A stretch of DNA of 27,702 bases from JAFGPF01 sp964409485 (lineage in GTDB: Bacteria; Chloroflexota; Dehalococcoidia; Dehalococcoidales; RBG-16-60-22). The notes below the pieces were generated by a model. That model did no database searches and was not told the DNA's origin. It was given only the letters and a program-made list of their open reading frames with translations. Every line of letters begins with the position of its first letter. Positions within the stretch are counted from its first letter, which is position 1. Of this stretch, positions 23,464 through 27,702 are shown one piece after another. A program made the translations under genes and the position numbers. The stretch covers positions 1 through 27,702 of the forward strand of contig CAYPDM010000017.1 in assembly GCA_964409485.1 (NCBI GenBank), given 5' to 3'.

Positions 23464-25134
23464 TTATAGTGCTATTTCCCTGGTTTTTGGGGATGCTTTG
23501 GCCTTAATGACTTCGATTTCTTCTGTCTCACCTATTAATTGACTAAGTATTTCATCTGTGGGGTTGACGTGGGGTGGTTTGAGATGAGCTAAATCGGCGC
23601 CTTTCGCCTGTTTATGAGTCGTGAAGTTGGCAAATGCACCGCGGGGCAGTAAGGTAACGTCTACTTGAAAATCAATGGTGCTGGCAAAATCATCGCGGAG
23701 AGGTGAGTCTGCATCGAGGTCTTTACTATTCGTACCCATGATGTAGCTGTGAATATTATCGGCTATCTTTGCTTCGTCGCTTCTATTTCCGTCTTTTAGT
23801 TCGATAAATAGTTTGAGCAACTGCTGCCCGGGCTCTTTATAGGAAGTCCAATCCTCATAAGGAATGCCGGCGGCTTCAATTGCCTGCCAGATCGTTTTCT
23901 CGGTAAGACGGACGACCACGAAATCAAGCATGCCGTCGATACGCCGTTCAAAGACCATCTGCGGCAGGTTGATACCCAGCTTGTCATTACTCCGGGAGGT
24001 TATCCTGATCATATCTCCCGGTCTGTACCTTATCATGGCGCCGCCGTGAAAGCTGGTGATGACTATCTCATAATTCTCCCCCGCTTCGACTTCGTCAAGC
24101 AGCAGTGTTCGGGGTCGGTAAGTACGGTCCATCTCCAGCTTTATCTGTTCTTCCTCCGGTATAAACTCCAGGAAGTTGAGATTAGGCACGAATGTCATGC
24201 TGTCATAGTCCCATGTCTGGGTAGCCACGATGCCAAATTCGGTACTGGAATATACATCCAGCGGATACCTGCCCCATAGTTCTTTTATTTTATTCCGGTA
24301 TACCCAGCTATCCAGACCGCCGCAGATAATTCCTTTTACATTCCAAAGGTCTCTGGGTAATATGGGGCGTCCGGCTAACTTGCTTTTTATCATGCCCCCG
24401 GCAAGCCGGAGGACTGATTTTGGCTGCTTGAGGTAAGAGAGGATGGAAGCCCTATCGGAAGCCTGGCTGAACTGCTCACCGACCTTGACCAGGACGAGAG
24501 ACAGGCCGCAGAAACCATCGAGACCCTGGGATAAAGCCTGCCTGAAACCTTGCTGTATCCTTTCCTGAAAAGACATATTGTCCATGGCATCCAGCGGCGG
24601 CATGAAATTGAAGGGAGATTGATAGTCCATCATTTTAGCCATCGCGCCGGACATGTAAGGCCTGGGAGCCACGGCATTCACAACCCTGGGGCACTTGACA
24701 ACCTTTGAAGTATCACCCCAGTCTTTGGAGGTGGATATTATTGCCAGCCCGAAGGCAATCTCGCTCATTTCTTGCAGGAATTCCGGCGTCAACGGTACCC
24801 ACTTGCAGGGATATTCCCCGGACCTGCCCGAGGTATGCACCCATTCCTCTACCCCGGCCGGCAGTATATCTTCGTTTTTTTCAAGGAGGTCCGGGCAATA
24901 ATCTTTATACGTTGTTAGCGGCACTAACTGCCTGAACTCTTCGACTGTTTTTGGCTTTGCCCCCCGCATGATTTTCTCCCCGAGGGGGCAGTTGCCCAGT
25001 AGCTCTAATTGTTGTAGCAGGAGGCGTTCCTGGATTTCCATGAACTCATCGATATTAAGACTAAGAAAACCGCAGCACATTTGCCACATCTCTTCATGTT
25101 TCCCCTGACGCATGAGTTCTATCGCTTTCGGCAT
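23464..25134 (-). CDS. GH3-family acyl-adenylating enzyme
   Basis: 556 residues from ATG 25134. The adenylate-forming motifs of the GH3 (auxin-conjugase-like) family are visible: the phosphate loop VHTSGRSGEYPCKWVPLT (about 100-116), the acyl/nucleotide motif YSSTEFGI (about 295-302) and RYRPGDMIRI (369-378). Plant GH3 enzymes join amino acids to hormone acids through acyl-AMP; bacterial members are largely uncharacterised, so substrate and acceptor are unknown. I prefer ATG 25134 because GGGAGG lies just upstream. TTG 25146 is possible but overlaps that ribosome binding site. It follows a ribbon-helix-helix-like gene on the same strand, with a 16-bp palindrome between them. Confidence 0.85.
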   Translation of the reverse strand: MPKAIELMRQGKHEEMWQMCCGFLSLNIDEFMEIQERLLLQQLELLGNCPLGEKIMRGAKPKTVEEFRQLVPLTTYKDYCPDLLEKNEDILPAGVEEWVHTSGRSGEYPCKWVPLTPEFLQEMSEIAFGLAIISTSKDWGDTSKVVKCPRVVNAVAPRPYMSGAMAKMMDYQSPFNFMPPLDAMDNMSFQERIQQGFRQALSQGLDGFCGLSLVLVKVGEQFSQASDRASILSYLKQPKSVLRLAGGMIKSKLAGRPILPRDLWNVKGIICGGLDSWVYRNKIKELWGRYPLDVYSSTEFGIVATQTWDYDSMTFVPNLNFLEFIPEEEQIKLEMDRTYRPRTLLLDEVEAGENYEIVITSFHGGAMIRYRPGDMIRITSRSNDKLGINLPQMVFERRIDGMLDFVVVRLTEKTIWQAIEAAGIPYEDWTSYKEPGQQLLKLFIELKDGNRSDEAKIADNIHSYIMGTNSKDLDADSPLRDDFASTIDFQVDVTLLPRGAFANFTTHKQAKGADLAHLKPPHVNPTDEILSQLIGETEEIEVIKAKASPKTREIAL

Positions 25135-25220
25135 ACTACCTCCCAAGCGTTCACTTCGTTCTGGGTGAATTAGACACTACAGAAAAAGCCTAAGGTATAA
25201 TGACTAGCTTGGGAAGTGAT

Positions 25221-25236
25221 TATGTTCTAGAACATA
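25221..25236. promoter_or_regulatory. 16-bp perfect palindrome, probable operator
   Basis: TATGTTCTAGAACATA is its own reverse complement. It lies in the 170-bp gap between the ribbon-helix-helix-like gene and the GH3 gene, 86 bp upstream of the GH3 start. It is about 20 bp upstream of a weak -10-like TTATAC (minus strand, 25200-25195), so it would overlap the -35 region. It has no T-run and no loop, so it is not a terminator. Confidence 0.55.
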
Positions 25237-25304
25237 GTTCTATTCCATCAGGGGATGGTGATAAGCTGGTAGGACTTGTTTGAAAGCTGGTTCTTGAGAA
25301 GGGA

Positions 25305-25649
25305 CTAGGTTTCTCCGGGTTCTTCTTCGTTGTTGGGGAAGGATTCTAGTTGCTCGGTTAGCGACTGGATATCTGTACTTTCCTGTCCATGTCCCATGGT
25401 CATGCCGTAACTGACGAAGAACTGGAGGAAATTATTGAGAAGTGCCACCATCTGTTGGGAAAAGGAATGGAACTCTTCTTTAGATATGTATTCCTTTTCA
25501 TTATCTTCTTCTTTTAACTGGCATTGAATAAGATAATTCACGAATTCGGTACGATTCATCTCGCCGCGGTTATCGTCTATCTGCTTGACGACGTCCTCTT
25601 TGACTACCATGATTAAATCGTCTTCATCCAGCAATAGAGTTCTTTTCAT
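25305..25649 (-). CDS. Small protein with ribbon-helix-helix-like N-terminus
   Basis: 114 residues. Residues about 12-48 (LIMVVKEDVVKQIDD, then MNRTEFVNYLIQCQL) follow the pattern of a beta-strand, helix and turn with the N-x-T/S-x-F helix start typical of ribbon-helix-helix DNA-binding proteins such as Arc or CopG. Residues 55-85 form a second amphipathic helical region (FHSFSQQMVALLNNFLQFF) that could mediate assembly. The tail is acidic (PNNEEEPGE). It could regulate the GH3 gene downstream through the palindrome in between. No closer homologue is recognised, and the fold is a pattern-based guess. Confidence 0.65.
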   Translation of the reverse strand: MKRTLLLDEDDLIMVVKEDVVKQIDDNRGEMNRTEFVNYLIQCQLKEEDNEKEYISKEEFHSFSQQMVALLNNFLQFFVSYGMTMGHGQESTDIQSLTEQLESFPNNEEEPGET

Positions 25650-25700
25650 TGGTATCTTAAAACCTCATTCAGGGCCTCAAAGAAGCCGATTTGTTTACTT

Positions 25701-25730
25701 ATTATCATCGTTAGTCTATCACCGTGTCAT
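25701..25730 (-). promoter_or_regulatory. Probable promoter of the ribbon-helix-helix-like gene
   Basis: On the minus strand ATGACA (25730-25725) and GATAAT (25706-25701) are separated by 18 bp, each one base from consensus. The leader would be about 45 nt. The surrounding 25650-25808 is AT-rich and contains no gene. Confidence 0.55.
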
Positions 25731-25825
25731 AAATATACGTATAAAAGTAATAAATTATTCATAAAAATTTGCTTAAGGTTTCATTAAGCCGGAGAGTAAA
25801 ATATATTAGTGAGTAAGCAGGTTAT

Positions 25826-25863
25826 GAAAAAACAAACCCGGAGATTAAGCATATCCCCGGGTT
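25826..25863 (-). terminator. Intrinsic terminator of the winged-helix gene
   Basis: Read on the minus strand, AACCCGGGGA (25863-25854) pairs with TCTCCGGGTT (25844-25835), 10 bp with one G-U pair and a 9-nt loop. TGTTTTTTC follows. It lies 33 bp after the stop codon. Confidence 0.88.
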
Positions 25864-25895
25864 ATTTCACAGAATTTATCGAACTTGATGTGGTA

Positions 25896-26228
25896 TTAAA
25901 TTTCGCTGTCAGTGGACTCCAGCATATTCATCAGGGTATCGATGGCTCTAAGCAGTTTAAGACCGCTGTTGGTTACCTGATACGCGACCATGGTATTATC
26001 CATGTTTATCTTATTGACAAATCCCTGGTTGACAAGGTAATTGAGGTATTTTTGTATCTGGCTGTAGCTCATGTTGGCGGTATACATTATTTCCGTCTTG
26101 CCGGCGCCGTTCTCGCCGACTCTCAACATATCGGCGATTATCTCAATATTGGAACGGCGCTGGCCCACGCCCGCCCGCTGGGCGGTATCGCTGTGAGGAG
26201 TCTGTTTGCCATTTAGTTCTATTTTCAT
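25896..26228 (-). CDS. Archaeal-type winged-helix DNA-binding regulator
   Basis: 110 residues. Residues about 24-92 form a winged helix. RSNIEIIADMLRVGENGAGK is helix 1, TEIMYTANMSYSQIQKYLNYL the recognition helix-turn-helix, and GFVNKINMDNTMVAYQVTNSGLKLL the wing and last helix. This matches the ArnR1-like/HTH_45 type common in archaea and also seen in Dehalococcoidia. The protein is small with no ligand domain. The ATG is 8 nt after the -10 box with no Shine-Dalgarno sequence, which points to a leaderless mRNA. A perfect inverted repeat lies between its own -35 and -10 boxes, which suggests autoregulation. Confidence 0.8.
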   Translation of the reverse strand: MKIELNGKQTPHSDTAQRAGVGQRRSNIEIIADMLRVGENGAGKTEIMYTANMSYSQIQKYLNYLVNQGFVNKINMDNTMVAYQVTNSGLKLLRAIDTLMNMLESTDSEI

Positions 26229-26236
26229 ACAGGACT

Positions 26237-26265
26237 ATTGTACTGCCATGCCGCAGTACTGTCAA
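26237..26265 (-). promoter_or_regulatory. Strong promoter of the winged-helix gene (leaderless arrangement)
   Basis: On the minus strand TTGACA (26265-26260) and TACAAT (26242-26237) have a 17-bp spacer. Exactly 8 bases separate the -10 from the ATG at 26228, the same spacing as at the GGDEF/HD-GYP gene. Confidence 0.82.
26240..26259. promoter_or_regulatory. Inverted-repeat operator within the winged-helix gene promoter
   Basis: GTACTGC (26240-26246) and GCAGTAC (26253-26259) are perfect inverted arms around CATGCC. They fill the 17-bp spacer and run three bases into the -10 box. A dimeric protein bound here would block RNA polymerase. Confidence 0.65.
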
Positions 26266-26304
26266 TAAGCAGGAGATAGTTGCGGTTGATGATATGTGAA
26301 AAAC

Positions 26305-27105
26305 TTATCCGCCGAGATGGAGATACCAGTTCAGGATTGTCTGGTCAAACAACAGGGCTATAATGGGGCCGATACCCAGGAAAGCGCCGTACGGGATAAC
26401 GTCTTTACGCCCTTTTTTCTTAAACGCCAGTAAATATATGGCTACAAGACCGCCGATGACGACTCCGATCAGCATTGAAAAGACAACCAGCGGGAAACCG
26501 CTGACCAGCCCGATGAGCGCCACCAGCTTGGCGTCCCCCATGCCCATACCTCCAGGTCTGATGATAATTATTATTATGAAGAACACTAATAATATAACTC
26601 CGCTGATGAGGCCGCTTAGAATGCTTAATTCCGGGACAAACACACGCCCCGGGAAAAGGCTGACGCCCGGGATGAAAGAATCTATCGCCAGTATGACGAG
26701 GGCTACCGCGGCCATCGGGTAAGTTACCCTATTTAATATTAGCTGCTGTTCCCAGTCGATGAAGATTATCACCAGGAACACGCAGCTCCAGAAAGCCGTG
26801 ATGGCAAACTGGAAGCTAAGGCCGAACTGCCAGAAAGCGGCCAGAAACAGGATGCCGCTTATCATCTCTACAAGAAAAACGCGGATGGGGATCCTCGCCC
26901 CGCAGTAGCGGCAGCGGCCGCGCAGCCATAAATAGCTGAATAACGGGATAAGGTCCATATAGGAAAGGCGTTGCCGGCAGGCATCGCAGTGGGAAGGAGG
27001 AGAGACCAGCGACCTGCGTAACGGCAGACGGTCGATGCATACATTCAGGAAGCTGCCTATAGCAACACCGAGCAGGGTGAAAATAACGGTCAACGGGATT
27101 GTCAT
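26305..27105 (-). CDS. Prepilin leader peptidase/N-methyltransferase (type IV, A24 family)
   Basis: 266 residues from ATG 27105. The N-terminal part carries the methylase-associated zinc cysteines (CDAC at 40-43, CRYC near 65-68). The peptidase has both catalytic aspartates: Asp117 in FIDWEQQLILNRVTYP and Asp191 in GMGMGDAK. About seven or eight membrane helices are present. It cleaves type IV prepilins after Gly and methylates the new N-terminus. A pilin gene starts 450 bp away on the opposite strand and carries the matching cleavage site. In-frame TTG 27159 and ATG 27129 lie in an intergenic repeat and are probably not used. Confidence 0.92.
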   Translation of the reverse strand: MTIPLTVIFTLLGVAIGSFLNVCIDRLPLRRSLVSPPSHCDACRQRLSYMDLIPLFSYLWLRGRCRYCGARIPIRVFLVEMISGILFLAAFWQFGLSFQFAITAFWSCVFLVIIFIDWEQQLILNRVTYPMAAVALVILAIDSFIPGVSLFPGRVFVPELSILSGLISGVILLVFFIIIIIIRPGGMGMGDAKLVALIGLVSGFPLVVFSMLIGVVIGGLVAIYLLAFKKKGRKDVIPYGAFLGIGPIIALLFDQTILNWYLHLGG

Positions 27106-27124
27106 AGTATTGTTAATACCTGCT

Positions 27125-27208
27125 GTCATTGCGAGGGCAAAGCCCGAAGCAATCCCCAAACTTGCCCTGTGCGTTACCGGTGGATTGCTTCGCTACGCTC
27201 GCAATGAC
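27125..27208. repeat. Intergenic inverted repeat of the GTCATTGCGAG class
   Basis: GTCATTGCGAG (27125-27135) at one end matches CTCGCAATGAC (27198-27208) at the other. Inner arms CGAAGCAATCC (27145-27155) and GGATTGCTTCG (27182-27192) also pair. The same short element with GTCATTGCGAG ends and GAAGCAATC arms is found between genes in many unrelated bacterial genomes. Only one copy is in this window. Confidence 0.8.
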
Positions 27209-27554
27209 GGAGTATTCGTAAATCACCTCCGGTCATATCGTTACATTTTGACGTGTTTTTACGGGTGAGTCAACAATAGCCTCCTGTTAACGGTATTACA
27301 GGCAAACCCCTCATTAAAGTGGGGGTTTACCTCTATGGGATTTGGGGGAAAGTATTATCGTCATATTCACTGTAAATGAATAAGCTATATATATCTGTAA
27401 TGTTTTTAACGGTTGAAACGGTCTTTACATTTATAGGACTTAATTCCCATGTCCGGGCGGGACTAATATGTCATTGAACTTTATTGGTGCTGTGTTAATC
27501 TTTAAATAAGGGCACAGAGTAATAGAAAACGCAAGTAAACAGGAGGTATCCAAA
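27209..27554. other. 346-bp gene-free region upstream of the pilin gene
   Basis: No gene is visible on either strand. On the minus strand GGAGGTGAT (27233-27225) is a strong ribosome-binding-like sequence with no start codon behind it. A hairpin AAACCCC/GGGGTTT (27304-27310 with 27322-27328) has no T-run. TTGAAC at 27474-27479 is the best -35-like match before the pilin but has no convincing -10 partner. The region probably holds the pilin promoter and a long leader. Confidence 0.5.
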
Positions 27555-27702
27555 ATGAAAAGGTTCTTAAAGAGTTTTCGCTACGGAGAGAAAGGTTTTA
27601 CCCTCATCGAGCTGCTTGTCGTGGTCGCCATTCTTGGTGTTCTGGCCGCGGTAGCCGTCCCTAACGTCAGTAAGTTCATCGGCAAGGGTAAAAACGAGGC
27701 CA
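27555..27702 (+). CDS. Type IV pilin (prepilin), 3' end missing
   Basis: The first 49 codons are visible before the window ends. A short positively charged leader (MKRFLKSFRYGEKG, 14 residues) ends in Gly followed by Phe. Then comes the classic hydrophobic helix FTLIELLVVVAILGVLAAVA with Glu at mature position 5. The prepilin peptidase encoded on the other strand would cut between Gly14 and Phe15 and methylate the Phe. AGGAGG lies 8 nt before the ATG. It may be a major pilin or a minor pseudopilin; the missing C-terminal part would decide. Confidence 0.93.
   Translation, partial: MKRFLKSFRYGEKGFTLIELLVVVAILGVLAAVAVPNVSKFIGKGKNEA

Noticed and set aside
27290..27360. Possible GEMM-I c-di-GMP riboswitch upstream of the pilin (ACAGGCAAACC-like start and a hairpin)
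   Set aside because: The conserved second half of the core (ACGCAAAGCC type) is missing and the hairpin is followed by unrelated sequence, so the resemblance is limited to a few bases.
27480..27505. Possible sigma-54 promoter before the pilin (TGGTGC-N5-TAATC)
   Set aside because: The -12 GC element is absent; only the GG of the -24 element fits.

Overview
The window reads as a chromosomal segment of a bacterium of roughly even GC. It is most likely a Chloroflexota member of the Dehalococcoidia type. That placement is an inference from three things: an archaeal-type winged-helix regulator, a DUF1385 gene behind rpmE, and intergenic hairpin repeats of a kind common in such genomes. No marker gene here proves it. 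Nearly all of the window is housekeeping or regulatory coding sequence; I see no phage, CRISPR array or insertion sequence.

Layout. 1-296: end of a ferritin-like protein. 459-4257 (+): HtrA-type protease, coaE, rplU-rpmA-rpmE with a terminator, then a DUF1385 membrane protein. 4258-4487: composite hairpin repeat. 4488-5561 (-): hisA-hisI. 5654-8881 (+): a promoter and terminated leader followed by a DUF2520 Rossmann protein (probable ketopantoate reductase) and panD-panB-panC, which together would convert ketoisovalerate and aspartate to pantothenate. 8894-10123 (-): MFS transporter. 10124-10526: repeat-rich spacer with a tRNA-Phe fragment, then tRNA-Phe and tRNA-Gly. 10737-13250 (-): a molybdopterin enzyme very like the large subunit of pyrogallol-phloroglucinol transhydroxylase, with no small subunit beside it. 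13339-16642: xth, a HAD phosphatase, DUF72 and a double universal stress protein. 16666-19472 (-): uvrC and a TGS-domain GTPase. 19617-23376 (-): a 1006-residue membrane GGDEF/HD-GYP protein followed by an atypical LuxR-type regulator. 23464-25649 (-): a ribbon-helix-helix-like protein and a GH3-family acyl-adenylating enzyme separated by a 16-bp palindrome. 25896-26228 (-): winged-helix regulator with its own operator-like site. 26305-27702: prepilin peptidase (-) and the start of a type IV pilin (+), so a pilus locus probably continues beyond the right edge.

The most unusual signals concern expression. rplU and hisA have no ATG, GTG or TTG where the family N-terminus begins. The first codon there is ATT in rplU and ATA in hisA, each 6 nt after a good Shine-Dalgarno sequence. 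Two regulators (the GGDEF/HD-GYP protein and the winged-helix protein) have ATG exactly 8 nt after a -10 box and so look leaderless. The pantothenate operon sits behind a strong promoter and an intrinsic terminator, which suggests attenuation. A dispersed hairpin repeat appears between panB and panC, where it also supplies panC's ribosome binding site.
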